54,947 nucleotides of DNA from an uncultured Rhodospirillales bacterium (GCA_945957125.1 CAMFJT010000007.1:1-54947), one strand, 5' to 3'. Counted from the stretch's first letter, positions 32,892 to 41,981 are shown. Notes: generated by a model not told the origin, from the sequence alone. Numbers and translations: made by a program.

Positions 32892-33896
32892 TCAGAGCGC
32901 CGGCATCACTTCCCTCGAGAACAGCTCGACCGAGCGCTTGGACTCCTCGAACGAGAGGTCGCCGAAGGCGAGCCGGCACAGGCAATAGTTGATGCCGGCG
33001 ATGTCGTTGTCGCGCTTGAGCCGATCGCGGACTGTCGTGGGAGATCCGGCGACGATGTAGCCGCCTTCCATCGCCGGCTCGAACTCGGCGGGAATCATCT
33101 GGCGCGGCAGGCCGACGCCGTGGGCGCGCCAGAGATGGATCAGCGCGTCGTACCACAGAGCGAAGGCACGCTTGGCCGCGCTCTGCGCCTCCCGGTCGGT
33201 GTCTCCGACCACGACGTGACGGCTGAGCCCGATCAGCGGCATGTCGGCCTCGCTTCGGCCCAGCGCCTTCCAAGCAGCGCGGTAACGCCCGGCGAACTGG
33301 CCGACACCCTCCGCCTTCATGCCGACGACGGTGTTGCAGCCCTGGCGGGCGAGCCGGTCGGCGCTCTCCAGGGAGTTGGCGCCGTACCACAGCGGCGGAT
33401 GCGGCCGCTGCACCGGGGTCATCTCCATCGGCACGTCCTTGAAGGTGAAATACTTTCCTTCGTGGTCGAGCCGCTTTTGCGTCAGCCCTTTCAGGATCAC
33501 CTCGAACGCCTCGGCGAAACGCTCCGGCCCGGTGGCCGGGTCGACACCGAAATAGCCGACCTCGTACGGCGAGATGCCGCGACCGACCCCGAGCTCGAGT
33601 CGCCCGCCGCTCATCTGGTCGAGCATGCAGATCTCGTCGATCAGGCGCAGCGGATGATAAAGGTTCACGGTGTAGACCAGCGGCCCGAAGCGCAGCGTCT
33701 TCGTGCGCTGCGCGACGGCGGCAAGGAACACGCTGGGCGAGGGTGCCATGCCGAGCGGCGTGGCATGGTGCTCGGCCAGGTGATAGGCGTGGAAACCGCT
33801 CCTCTCATAGAGCTCGATCAGCTTCAGGCGGTCGTCGAATTGACGGTGCAATTCGCCGCCGGCGCGGTCCATATGATCGAAGACGCCGAACTTCAT
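32892..33896 (-). CDS. LLM-class flavin-dependent oxidoreductase
   Basis: 334 residues, bacterial luciferase-like TIM barrel using reduced flavin. Features: H-A-Y-H-L-A-E-H-H early (about residue 36-44), L-V-Y-T-V-N-L-Y-H-P-L-R-L and G-R-L-E-L-G-V-G-R-G (about 110-119). The early E-H-H and V-N-L-Y-H-P-L-R-L resemble the LuxA-like monooxygenase branch. No flavin reductase is nearby. Substrate unknown. Confidence 0.88.
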   Translation of the reverse strand: MKFGVFDHMDRAGGELHRQFDDRLKLIELYERSGFHAYHLAEHHATPLGMAPSPSVFLAAVAQRTKTLRFGPLVYTVNLYHPLRLIDEICMLDQMSGGRLELGVGRGISPYEVGYFGVDPATGPERFAEAFEVILKGLTQKRLDHEGKYFTFKDVPMEMTPVQRPHPPLWYGANSLESADRLARQGCNTVVGMKAEGVGQFAGRYRAAWKALGRSEADMPLIGLSRHVVVGDTDREAQSAAKRAFALWYDALIHLWRAHGVGLPRQMIPAEFEPAMEGGYIVAGSPTTVRDRLKRDNDIAGINYCLCRLAFGDLSFEESKRSVELFSREVMPAL

Positions 33897-34033
33897 GAAC
33901 GATTTCCCCCTTTGGGGCGCATGATATTATCGGCCCATGCCCGATGTCTCGCCCGAAACGCTGCCGGCGGAGCAGTCGAGTTCGCGCATTTGTTCGGCCG
34001 GCGGGTCCTCGAGCGGATGCGGCGAGCCGCAGG

Positions 34034-34513
34034 CTAAAGCGCGCGCTTGCGGCTGCTGATGACCCCGGAAGCGATGCCATGCCATTCGATGGTGCCGGCG
34101 AGGCGGCTGTGCTCGATCTTGGGGCAGCGATTCATGACCACCTTCAGGCCGGCGTCCTCGGCCCGCTTCGCCGCAGCCTCATTGACCACGCCGAGCTGCA
34201 TCCAGACGACCTTTGCGCCGTGCGCGATCGCCTCGTCGGTGATCGGGCCGGCGGCCTCGGAATTGCGGAAGATGTCGACCATGTCGACCTTCTGCGGCAG
34301 CTCGGCGATCGAGCCGTAGACTTTCTGGCCGAGGATCTCCTGCCCGGCTGCCGCCGGATTGACGGGAATGACCTTGTATCCGCGATCGAGCAGATATTTC
34401 ATCGCGAAGTACGAGGGGCGATTCCAGTTGGCGGAGGCACCCACCATGGCGATGGTGCGGCTGTTCCTCAAGATGCCGCGAAGATAGGAATCGTCGTAAC
34501 GCTGATGGTCCAT
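34034..34513 (-). CDS. CoA-binding (YccU-like) protein
   Basis: 159 residues from the ATG at 34513 (a GTG lies one codon upstream). A CoA_binding Rossmann domain: I-A-M-V-G-A-S-A-N-W-N-R-P-S-Y (about 24-38) is the nucleotide loop, then Y-K-V-I-P-V-N-P and V-D-M-V-D-I-F-R-N-S. Function of the family is undefined; it binds CoA and resembles part of acetyl/succinyl-CoA synthetases. A short diverged copy of its N-terminal segment occurs at 36234-36290. Ends just before the AraC gene on its 5' side (stop at 34526). Confidence 0.9.
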   Translation of the reverse strand: MDHQRYDDSYLRGILRNSRTIAMVGASANWNRPSYFAMKYLLDRGYKVIPVNPAAAGQEILGQKVYGSIAELPQKVDMVDIFRNSEAAGPITDEAIAHGAKVVWMQLGVVNEAAAKRAEDAGLKVVMNRCPKIEHSRLAGTIEWHGIASGVISSRKRAL

Positions 34514-34525
34514 CACGCTTTCCCG

Positions 34526-35536
34526 TCAGGAATGCTCCACCTTGTATTGCATCGGTGTCGTTCCGGTCCAGCGCTTGAACGCCCGCACCAGAGCCGCCGG
34601 CTCCGAGTAGCCGGTGAGGTAGGCGATCTGGTCGAGGCGCAGATCCGTATCGGAAAGATAGCGCTTCGCAAGCCCGCTGCGGATGTCCTCGAGCAAGGCG
34701 CTGAACGTGGTTCCCTTTTCCGCGAGCCGCCGCTCGAGCGTCTTGCTGCTCATGTTCAGCTCGGCGGCGATACGATCGAAATGGAGCGTTCCCTTGGCGA
34801 GCCTTTCGATGACCAGCTCCCGCACGTCGCGCACGACGTCATGCTTCTTCGGCATCGGGCCCAGGATTCTCTGGCACGCCTGTTCCAGGACCTTGAGCAG
34901 CGCGCTGTCGGCGCCGACGACCGGCAGGCGCATGGTCGCGATGTCGTACACCAGGGCATCCCAGTCGGCGTGGAATTTGACGGGGCAGCCGAGATATCGC
35001 GCGTAGTCGACTTCTGACTCGGGCCGGGCGTGCATGAACTCGGCCCGCAAAGGGGAGACACGGGTCTTCGTCATATCGCGGCACGCCCGCACGATGATCG
35101 CCGCGATATACTCGGAATTGTGGCGCAGGCCACGCAGGGCCTTGTCGGTTTCGCGAAAGCGCAGAATGAGGTGCGGCCCCGGATGCTCGATCTCGATGTC
35201 TTCGCCTTCGCCGATGACACGAACGTAACGGGCGATGTTGCCGAGCGCATCGAAAAGGGTCGGCGAGTTGAGCATCAGGAAGCCGAGCATGCCGCTGTCC
35301 CTCGCTTCCTGGCCTGCTCCGAGGCGAAGCCCGTAGCTCGCCTCTCCAAGCACCACGGCCGCGCGCTCGATCAGGGAAAGCGTCGCGCAATACGGGACAC
35401 GGTTGTCCGGATTGCCGAGGTCCGCCCGCCGCAATCCGGCCTGTTCCACCAGTCGATCCGGATTGATTCCCTGGCGACGGAGGTCGGCAACGACATTCAT
35501 CGCCAGGCGCGCATCGATCCTGTGAATCTGGGCCAT
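34526..35536 (-). CDS. AraC-family transcriptional regulator (Arabinose_bd type)
   Basis: 336 residues. An N-terminal effector domain of the Arabinose_bd/OruR type (about 20-200) and a C-terminal double helix-turn-helix (about 235-335) with the R-R-L-A-E-K-G-T-T-F and I-A-Y-L-T-G-Y-S-E-P-A-A-L-V-R-A-F-K-R-W motif. It is followed by the CoA-binding gene 12 bases downstream and is divergent from hns. Target unknown; may act on the CoA-binding gene or genes elsewhere. Confidence 0.92.
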   Translation of the reverse strand: MAQIHRIDARLAMNVVADLRRQGINPDRLVEQAGLRRADLGNPDNRVPYCATLSLIERAAVVLGEASYGLRLGAGQEARDSGMLGFLMLNSPTLFDALGNIARYVRVIGEGEDIEIEHPGPHLILRFRETDKALRGLRHNSEYIAAIIVRACRDMTKTRVSPLRAEFMHARPESEVDYARYLGCPVKFHADWDALVYDIATMRLPVVGADSALLKVLEQACQRILGPMPKKHDVVRDVRELVIERLAKGTLHFDRIAAELNMSSKTLERRLAEKGTTFSALLEDIRSGLAKRYLSDTDLRLDQIAYLTGYSEPAALVRAFKRWTGTTPMQYKVEHS

Positions 35537-35724
35537 CTACCGCCGGTCCCGATCGTAAATATGCCTTTATATGCAATCGCGGGGGAGGCGACATAGAGCC
35601 TTTTCCCGTGTCGCTTGCCGTAAATGAATTGTCTGGCGCGATCAATGCGAAGAACCGTGCGGAGCCTTAAATCCCGACAGTGCCGGAATTCACCGGTCAT
35701 TGTTTCAGGGAAGGCCTGGAGATC

Positions 35725-36177
35725 ATGGCTCGCCAAAAGTCGCTGCAAGCTCTCGAGCGGAAAATCCGTGAAATGCAAGCCCAGGTCGCCAGGCTTAAGC
35801 AGGTGGACAAGCCCGGCATTCGCGAAGTTCTCGCGCTTCTCAGGAAACATGGGCTGAGCCTCGCGGATGTGAAAGCGGCCATGGATGCCGCAGCGACGGG
35901 CGCCGGTCGCACCGCTCCGAAAGGGCGCAAGGTGCTTCCCAAGTACCGCAATCCGACCGACGGCACGCAGACCTGGACCGGCCGCGGACGGATGCCGCTG
36001 TGGATGGCGGATCTCATGAAGAAGGGCGAGAAGCGGGAGAGCTTCCTGATCTCGGCGAAGGCCAGCGGCGTGCAGAACATTCGGACGAACGGACAGGCGG
36101 AGGCGCTGCGCTGTGTCGATCCGGCGGGGCTTGCCGCGGCGGACGTGCATGAGACGTCGGCTGCGGCTCTTCGTTGA
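35725..36177 (+). CDS. hns: H-NS family nucleoid-structuring protein
   Basis: 150 residues from the ATG at 35725 (an upstream ATG at 35680 is less likely; GGAG precedes 35725). An N-terminal coiled coil (about 5-55) for oligomerisation, a short linker, and the C-terminal H-NS DNA-binding motif Y-R-N-P-T-D-G-T-Q-T-W-T-G-R-G-R-M-P-L-W-M (about 74-94). The R-G-R core inserts into the minor groove of AT-rich DNA. The C-terminal tail after F-L-I-S is longer than in most rhizobial H-NS and low in complexity. Silences AT-rich, often foreign DNA. Confidence 0.93.
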   Translation: MARQKSLQALERKIREMQAQVARLKQVDKPGIREVLALLRKHGLSLADVKAAMDAAATGAGRTAPKGRKVLPKYRNPTDGTQTWTGRGRMPLWMADLMKKGEKRESFLISAKASGVQNIRTNGQAEALRCVDPAGLAAADVHETSAAALR

Positions 36178-36233
36178 CCCTGAACGCGCCGCCAGCCAGG
36201 TCGCTTGCAAGTGCTTGAAAAGACCTGAGATCT

Positions 36234-36290
36234 GTTCTTCACCGCGAAACAAGTCTGTGGATTCCAGTTGGCCGACGCACCCTCCATGGC
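36234..36290 (-). pseudogene. Remnant of a CoA-binding protein gene
   Basis: On the minus strand the translation gives M-E-G-A-S-A-N-W-N-P-Q-T-C-F-A-V-K-N, matching M-V-G-A-S-A-N-W-N-R-P-S-Y-F-A-M-K of the gene at 34034-34513; the first 30 bases of DNA agree at about 27 positions. Nothing before or after it matches, so it is a fragment of a duplicated or lost paralogue between hns and the flavin oxidoreductase gene. Confidence 0.6.
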
Positions 36291-36326
36291 ATGGTCCCGG
36301 TCTCGCGCAGACGGGAGGGATCATCC

Positions 36327-37496
36327 ATGGCGCCATTGCTGTTCGAGCCGATCCAGATTCGCGACGTGATGCTGAAGAACCGCGTCGTGGTGGCGCCGAT
36401 GCATCAGTACGCCGCGATCGAGGGCTTTGCGACCGACTGGCATCTGATGAATGCCGGGCGCTATGCGGCAGGCGGCGCCGGGCTCGTGATCATGGAATCG
36501 ACCAAGGTCGAGCGCCGTGGCTGCGGTACCGTCGGCGATCTCGGCATCTGGGACGATCAGTTCGTGCCGGGGTTGAAACGGTGCGTCGACTTCATTCGCG
36601 AGCAGGGCTCGGTGGCGGGCATCCAGCTCGGCCATTCGGGCCGCAAGGCGCGACGCTACCGCCCGTGGGAGGGTGGAGCCCCGCTCAAGCCGTCAGCCGA
36701 TGTCTGGGACTGGGAGGGTTGGGAGCTGGTCTCGTCGAGCGGCATCAATTCGCCAGCGACCGACCCGACGCCGCGGGCGCTGACGCGGGAGGAGATCCCG
36801 CAGGTCATCGAGCGCTGGGGGCAGGCTGCCCACCGCGCCCACGAAGCCGGCTTTGAGGTGCTCGATATCCATGGCGCCCACGGCTACCTCATCCACCAGT
36901 TTCTCTCGCCGTTCTCCAACGTGCGCAACGACGAGTACGGTGGCAGCGAGCTCAATCGGATGCGCTTCTGCATCGAGGTGGTCGAGAGCGTGCGGGCGCA
37001 TTGGCCGGCCCACAAGCCGCTCTTCCTGCGCCTCTCCGTCGAGGACGATTCCGGCTGGGGCCCGGACCAGAGCGTCGCGCTGGCGAAGATCGTGAAGCCC
37101 AAGGGCGTCGACGTGATCGATTGCAGCTCGGGCGGCATGCGCGGCTCGCCGGTGGTCAGCGCCGGGCCGGTGACCTACGGCTACCAGGTGCCGTATGCCG
37201 AGCGGCTGCGGAAGGACGCCGGGATCCTGAGCATGGCGGTGGGATTGATCGTGCATGCCGATCAGGCCGAGCGGATACTCCAGGACGGTCGGGCCGACCT
37301 GATCGCGCTGGCCCGCGAGCTTCTCTACAATCCCAACTGGCCGATGGATGCGGCCCAGAAGCTCGGCGTCGATGCCCAGTTCGCCTCGGTCCCGCCGCCG
37401 CAAGCCTATTGGCTCGCCAAGCGCGCGCAATCGGTGAAGAACGTCGTGCCCTCGACCTACATGAAGGGATTGAACGAGACGGTCACCGGGACGTGA
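36327..37496 (+). CDS. Old Yellow Enzyme-family NADH:flavin oxidoreductase
   Basis: 389 residues, single TIM barrel of the OYE type. Motifs: A-P-M-H-Q-Y-A near residue 25, Q-L-G-H-S-G-R-K-A near 103, H-G-A-H-G-Y-L-I-H-Q-F-L-S-P near 185 (His pair for substrate carbonyl) and N-x-R-x-D-E-Y-G-G. The Q-L-G-H-S-G-R-K-A and the early A-P-M-H place it in the YqjM/xenobiotic reductase branch. Reduces alpha,beta-unsaturated carbonyl or nitro compounds using NAD(P)H and FMN. No iron-sulfur domain. Likely a detoxification enzyme; substrate unknown. Confidence 0.92.
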   Translation: MAPLLFEPIQIRDVMLKNRVVVAPMHQYAAIEGFATDWHLMNAGRYAAGGAGLVIMESTKVERRGCGTVGDLGIWDDQFVPGLKRCVDFIREQGSVAGIQLGHSGRKARRYRPWEGGAPLKPSADVWDWEGWELVSSSGINSPATDPTPRALTREEIPQVIERWGQAAHRAHEAGFEVLDIHGAHGYLIHQFLSPFSNVRNDEYGGSELNRMRFCIEVVESVRAHWPAHKPLFLRLSVEDDSGWGPDQSVALAKIVKPKGVDVIDCSSGGMRGSPVVSAGPVTYGYQVPYAERLRKDAGILSMAVGLIVHADQAERILQDGRADLIALARELLYNPNWPMDAAQKLGVDAQFASVPPPQAYWLAKRAQSVKNVVPSTYMKGLNETVTGT

Positions 37497-37556
37497 CAGC
37501 CCCTCCGGCGAATCCTGCCTATGATGGCCGCTGATCTGAATTGGCGGAGCTGAGCG

Positions 37557-38096
37557 ATGTTGCGTTTCGTCTCTACGGCCCTCGTTGTCGCGTCCGTGAC
37601 GGCCGCGCCTGCCTTCGCGGCGATGAAGCCGGGCGATGCAGCGCCGGATTTCACGGCGACCGCGACGCTGGGCGGCAAGGAGTTCTCCTTCTCGCTGGCC
37701 GGGGCCCTGAAGAAGGGCCCGGTCGTGCTCTATTTCTTCCCGAAGGCCTTCACCACCGGCTGCACGGCCGAAGCGCACGAGTTCGCGGAGGCCGCCGCAA
37801 GCTATGAAGCGGCCGGCGCGACGCTGATCGGCATGTCGGCCGACGACATCGGCACCCTGCACAAGTTCTCCCTGCAGGAATGCGGCTCGAAGTTCCCGGT
37901 CGCGGCCGATCCGGACCTCAAGGTGATCAAGGCCTACGACTCGGCGTTGATCCGGGTCGGCAGCGTCGGCATCGCCGACCGCATCTCCTACGTCATCGGC
38001 ACGGACGGCAAGATCGCCTATGCCTACGCGGATCGCAGCCCCGACAAGCACGTCGAGAACACGCTGGCCGCGGTGAAGGCATTGACGAAGAAGTAA
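37557..38096 (+). CDS. Secreted peroxiredoxin, BCP/PrxQ type
   Basis: 179 residues. A signal peptide ends about residue 21 (A-F-A). The mature protein is a thioredoxin-fold peroxiredoxin: G-D-A-A-P-D-F, then F-F-P-K-A-F-T-T-G-C-T with peroxidatic C69 (P-x3-T-x2-C). C109 is a candidate resolving cysteine; in PrxQ the resolving one is usually 5 residues after the first, absent here. It removes peroxides in the periplasm. Convergent with the next gene, nine bases between stops. Confidence 0.92.
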   Translation: MLRFVSTALVVASVTAAPAFAAMKPGDAAPDFTATATLGGKEFSFSLAGALKKGPVVLYFFPKAFTTGCTAEAHEFAEAAASYEAAGATLIGMSADDIGTLHKFSLQECGSKFPVAADPDLKVIKAYDSALIRVGSVGIADRISYVIGTDGKIAYAYADRSPDKHVENTLAAVKALTKK

Positions 38097-38105
38097 GGCC
38101 CGCCT

Positions 38106-39422
38106 TCAGTAGGCGAGCAGGTTGGCACGGAAGTGCTCATGCTCGTACGCCTTGCGCACCAGGCCGCGATCCTGCAGAGCCGGAATCAGCCCGTCCTCGA
38201 TCTCGGCCAGGGTGCGGCGGTTGACGTTCGGCATCGAGAACAGGAAGCCGTCGCCGCCGACCTCCTGCATGACCTCGCCCATGCGGGCGGCGACGGCATC
38301 GCAAGTGCCGCAGAGATCGATCGAGAGATCGACCGCGTTGAAGCTCGCCATCGTCTCGCGGATCGAGCGGCCCTTGGCCATCGTGCGGAACTGCTCGAGA
38401 TTGAGCTGGTGGCCGTTGGTCGTGACGTGGTCGGGCAGGGGCTTGTCGATGTCGAACTTTCCGAAGTCGATGTTGGTCACCTTGCCGAAGTGCGCCAGGC
38501 GCTGCTCGACCTGCTGGTTCGCCATGCGCTGCCGCGTCTCCTTGCGTTCGAGCGCTTCCTCCATTGTCTCGCCGAGGATCGGGTTGATCAGGAACAGCAC
38601 CTTGCAGTCGGACGGCTTGCGGCCTTGCGCGATCATGTGCTTGTGCACGTCGTCGCGATAGGCCCGCATGGCATCGATGCCCTTGGCATTGACCACGATC
38701 GTCTCGGCATGCGCGGCGGCGAACCTGCGGCCGCGTGGTGAGCCGCCGGCCTGGGCGATCACCGGCTGGCCCTGCGGCCCGACCCCGGAATTGAGCGGGC
38801 CGCGCGTGCTGAAATACTTGCCCTGGAAGTTCACCGCATGGACCTTCGACGGATCGACCAGCACGCCGCTCTTGCGGTCGGCGACGATCGCGTCCGGCTC
38901 CCATGAGCCCCACAGCTTGCGCACGACCTCCATGTACTCGTCGGCCATGTCGTAGCGCGTATCGTGCTCGGGCATGCCCTGCATGCCGAAGTTCATCGCT
39001 GCGAAATCCGAGCTGCCGGTGACGGCGTTCCAGCCGATGCGGCCGCCCGAGACCTGGTCGAGCGTCGCCACCAGGCGGGCCAGCAGATAAGGGTGATAGG
39101 CGTAGGTGCCGAAGGTCGGCACGATGCCGATCCGGCTCGTCACCTGGGTCATCAGCGCGGCCACGACCGACGGATCCTGCCGCGGCACGGCGATGGCATT
39201 CTTCAGGTAGATCTCGGTCGAGCCGCCGAAGCTCTCGCCGACATAGGACGAATCTTCGATCAGGATGTAGTCGAAGCAGGCACGTTCGAGCGATCGTGCC
39301 ATGTTCAGGAACAGCTCCGGCTGCGCCCAGGTCGTTCCGATATGGCCGGTCCAGGGTTCGCCCCAGGCCTGCGCGCTCGACCCTTGCAGAAACCAGGCGA
39401 GATGAAACGGATTTGCAGTCAC
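38106..39422 (-). CDS. Flavin monooxygenase, NtaA/SnaA/DszA family
   Basis: 438 residues with a GTG start at 39422. LLM-class barrel with the long insertions of the NtaA/SnaA/DszA(SoxA)/MOX group: N-P-F-H-L-A-W-F near the start, G-R-I-G-W-N-A-V-T-G-S (about 112-122), then Y-M-E-V-V-R-K-L-W-G-S-W and the F-S-T-R-G-P-L-N segment with Q-P-V-I-A-Q-A-G-G-S. These enzymes use FMNH2 from a separate reductase to oxidise sulfones, aminopolycarboxylates, alkanes or similar. Transcribed divergently from the class II aldolase. Substrate unknown. Confidence 0.93.
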   Translation of the reverse strand: MTANPFHLAWFLQGSSAQAWGEPWTGHIGTTWAQPELFLNMARSLERACFDYILIEDSSYVGESFGGSTEIYLKNAIAVPRQDPSVVAALMTQVTSRIGIVPTFGTYAYHPYLLARLVATLDQVSGGRIGWNAVTGSSDFAAMNFGMQGMPEHDTRYDMADEYMEVVRKLWGSWEPDAIVADRKSGVLVDPSKVHAVNFQGKYFSTRGPLNSGVGPQGQPVIAQAGGSPRGRRFAAAHAETIVVNAKGIDAMRAYRDDVHKHMIAQGRKPSDCKVLFLINPILGETMEEALERKETRQRMANQQVEQRLAHFGKVTNIDFGKFDIDKPLPDHVTTNGHQLNLEQFRTMAKGRSIRETMASFNAVDLSIDLCGTCDAVAARMGEVMQEVGGDGFLFSMPNVNRRTLAEIEDGLIPALQDRGLVRKAYEHEHFRANLLAY

Positions 39423-39550
39423 GACGGGCCCCCGGTTCGACAGGAATTCGACGCAAATACCATGCCGGGCGGGCGGGGACGATCCTGTCGCCTGAAGCGC
39501 GAAGTTGCCTTACAATCGAGACAGGGCGACCCAGCATCAGGAGCACGGCG

Positions 39551-40312
39551 ATGGACACGATGGTGAGCGGCAGGATGGGGATCAGCGACGCCGAATGGCA
39601 GGCGCGAGTCGATCTCGCCGCCCTCTATCGCATCTGCGATTTCCTGGGCTGGACCGACCTGATCGACACGCACATGTCGGTGCGCGTTCCCGGCGAGCCG
39701 GACAAGTTCCTGATCAACCACTACGAGGAGAACTTCGACGAGATCACCGCCTCGAGCCTGATCAAGATGGACGTCGACGGCAAGATCTACGGCAAGCAGG
39801 GCCGCTTCAACGCGGCGGGGTTCACCATCCATAGCGGCATCTACAAGGCGCGCGCCGACGTGAACTGCGTGATGCATACCCATACGCGCGCCGGCGGTGC
39901 GGTCTCGCTCCTCGAGAAGGGTCTGCGGCCGATCAGCCAGGACGTGCTCAGCGTCTACGACGACATCGTCTATCACCACTACGGCGTGCCGGCGACGGTC
40001 GAGGAGTGCGAAGAGCTGGGCAAGACCTGCCAGAAGGGCGGGCACGTCGTGCTGCACAATCACGGCCTGCTGACCGCCGCGCCGACCTTGCCGGGCGCGC
40101 TGCGCGGGCTCTACATGCTCGAGCGTGCCTGTGAGATCGAGCTGCTGTCGCGCCAGCTCGGCGAGGAACCGATGATGATCGACGACTACATCATCGCCCG
40201 TGCCGCGCAGCGCATGAAGCAGCTGCGTTCCGATCCCAACTACGGCGTCGTCTACTTCGAGGCGCTCAAGCGCCAGGTGAAGAAGAAGGGCGGCACGGAC
40301 TGGACGCAGTAG
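39551..40312 (+). CDS. Class II aldolase/adducin family protein
   Basis: 253 residues from the ATG at 39551; ATGs at 39560 and 39575 are alternatives. Class II aldolase fold with the zinc histidines in H-T-H-T-R-A-G-G (about 112-118) and H-N-H-G-L-L (about 171-176), and N-x-S-x-R analogue D-T-H-M-S-V-R-V near residue 40. Family includes fuculose-phosphate aldolase, ribulose-5-phosphate epimerase and hydroxyacid dehydratases/aldolases of unknown substrate. Divergent from the monooxygenase gene. Confidence 0.88.
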   Translation: MDTMVSGRMGISDAEWQARVDLAALYRICDFLGWTDLIDTHMSVRVPGEPDKFLINHYEENFDEITASSLIKMDVDGKIYGKQGRFNAAGFTIHSGIYKARADVNCVMHTHTRAGGAVSLLEKGLRPISQDVLSVYDDIVYHHYGVPATVEECEELGKTCQKGGHVVLHNHGLLTAAPTLPGALRGLYMLERACEIELLSRQLGEEPMMIDDYIIARAAQRMKQLRSDPNYGVVYFEALKRQVKKKGGTDWTQ

Positions 40313-40331
40313 AGACCGCGGTCGGGCAAGA

Positions 40332-41513
40332 CTAGGTGGCTGGCGCGCGGTAGCGCAGCGCCACCCAGAACGAGACCTGGCCGATCACGCCGGCGGCGGA
40401 AAGGATGATCGCCGCCGTCAATGCGGGGTCCCCGCCCAGCCCGACCAGCGCCGTGCAGATCGCACCGACGCCCATCTGCGAGAAGCCGTAGAGCCCGGAC
40501 GCCGAGCCGATGACGTGGGGATTGACGCCGATCGCCTGGGTCAGCGCGGCCGGCGAGGCGATGCCGGCCCCCATGCCGAACACGAACATCGGACCGATCG
40601 CCGACAGCACGGTGAGGTGGCCGCTGAGCACGGCGGCGAGAAAGACCAGCGCGGCGAGCACGCTCACGACGTTGGCTCCAACCGCCAGCCTGTCGATCGG
40701 CACACGCGGGATCAGCCGCGTCGCGGCAACCGTACCGAGCCACAGTCCGGCGATCAGGATCGCAGGATAGAGGCCGACCTCGTAGTCCGGGCGTCCGAGC
40801 TGATGAGAGAAGATGAAAGGTGAGACGCTGAGGAAAGCGTACATCGAGGTTGTGGCGCAGCCGCCGCCGATCGCGAACCCCACGAAAGCCGGCGAGACGA
40901 GCAGCTTGCCGTAGTTGCGCGCCAGCCCACCGCCCTTGGGAGTGTCCTTCGCCGATCGCGTCTCGGGCAGCAGCCAGAGCGCGAACAGCACGTTCGCCAT
41001 GCCGAGCAGCGACAGCCCGTAGAAGATCGAGCGCCAGCCGAACGAGGCGGCCAGGGCGCCGCCGATCAGCGGCGCCGCGCCCGGCCCGAGCGCGACCATC
41101 AGGTTCATGGTCGCCAGCCGACGCGCGGACTCCTGCGGCAGGGTGGTGTCGCGCACGATCGCGCGGCCGATCACCATGCCGGCGCTCCCGCCCAGAGCCT
41201 GCAGCAGGCGCGCCACGATCAACTGGTGCACGTCGCCGAGGAAGGAGGCGCCAAGACCGGATGCGGCGTAGAGCATGAGGCCCGCCACCAGTACCGGCCG
41301 GCGGCCGTAGCGGTCGGAGAGGGGGCCGTAGGCGAGCTGCCCGATGGCAAGGCCGAAGATGTAGACGCTCATGGTCATCTGCATCTGGCCGATGCTGGCG
41401 CCGAGCGTGCGCGCGGCCTCCGGCAGCGCCGGCACGAATATGTGCATGGCGAACGTACCGCTGAAGGTGATCAGGGTGAGCAGCCAGAGCGGCGGGCTCG
41501 TGCTGCGGCTCAT
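40332..41513 (-). CDS. Bcr/CflA-family MFS multidrug exporter
   Basis: 393 residues from the ATG at 41513, whose TCAT overlap with the marR stop makes an ATGA junction. The 12-helix MFS protein has the drug:H+ antiporter motif A: G-x-L-S-D-R-Y-G-R-R-P (about residues 55-65), L-Q-A-L-G-G-S-A-G-M and P-L-I-G-G-A-L. Exports chloramphenicol/bicyclomycin-like or other small molecules; actual substrate unknown. Co-transcribed with and probably repressed by MarR. Confidence 0.93.
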   Translation of the reverse strand: MSRSTSPPLWLLTLITFSGTFAMHIFVPALPEAARTLGASIGQMQMTMSVYIFGLAIGQLAYGPLSDRYGRRPVLVAGLMLYAASGLGASFLGDVHQLIVARLLQALGGSAGMVIGRAIVRDTTLPQESARRLATMNLMVALGPGAAPLIGGALAASFGWRSIFYGLSLLGMANVLFALWLLPETRSAKDTPKGGGLARNYGKLLVSPAFVGFAIGGGCATTSMYAFLSVSPFIFSHQLGRPDYEVGLYPAILIAGLWLGTVAATRLIPRVPIDRLAVGANVVSVLAALVFLAAVLSGHLTVLSAIGPMFVFGMGAGIASPAALTQAIGVNPHVIGSASGLYGFSQMGVGAICTALVGLGGDPALTAAIILSAAGVIGQVSFWVALRYRAPAT

Positions 41514-41968
41514 GCTGCGGATCCGGGCGCCGGATCGAGCGCGCGGCAGACATGGTCGAGCACCCGGATCGTCGTCTCGATGTCCTTCGCCGACAGGCCG
41601 GCGAGCGCATCGGTCCGCACGCTGCGCGCCACCGTCTCGACCTTGTCGGCGATCGCCCGTCCGCGCGGCGTCAGCAGGATGGTCTTGGCGCGCCGGTCGG
41701 TCTCTCCTTCCTTGCGCTGGATGAGGCCGGCCTTCTCGAGATTGTCGAGCAGGCGCACGACCGAGGAATTGTCGACGAACATCGACGCCGCGAGGTCCTT
41801 CTGGCGGGGCGGCGTCGCGGCCCGTGCAATGTGGACCAACGGCAGCCAGGTCGCCTCGGTGAGGTCGAAGGGTTGCAGGCGCAGGTCGGCGGCACGGCGC
41901 CACTGGCGATAGGCGCGCGACAGCAGGGAGCCGAATGCCGCGCGACCTGCAGGAAGACGGGAAGCCAT
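41510..41968 (-). CDS. MarR-family transcriptional regulator
   Basis: 152 residues from the ATG at 41968; earlier ATGs at 41989 and 42007 would extend into the probable operator. Winged helix-turn-helix about 45-110 with M-F-V-D-N-S-S-V-V-R-L-L-D-N-L-E-K-A-G-L-I and the E-x-D-R-R-A wing. Overlaps the MFS start, so a self-repressing MarR-exporter operon is likely, with a phenolic or drug ligand. Confidence 0.93.
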   Translation of the reverse strand: MASRLPAGRAAFGSLLSRAYRQWRRAADLRLQPFDLTEATWLPLVHIARAATPPRQKDLAASMFVDNSSVVRLLDNLEKAGLIQRKEGETDRRAKTILLTPRGRAIADKVETVARSVRTDALAGLSAKDIETTIRVLDHVCRALDPAPGSAA

Positions 41969-41981
41969 CAGGCTATTTAGA

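Noticed and set aside
33937..34059. A 40-codon frame M-P-D-V-S-P-E-T upstream of the CoA-binding gene
   Set aside because: No ribosome site, no homology seen and it runs into the CoA-binding gene on the opposite strand.
40314..40323. GACCGCGGTC palindrome between the aldolase and MFS genes
   Set aside because: Only 10 bases and common by chance in GC-rich DNA; no T tail.
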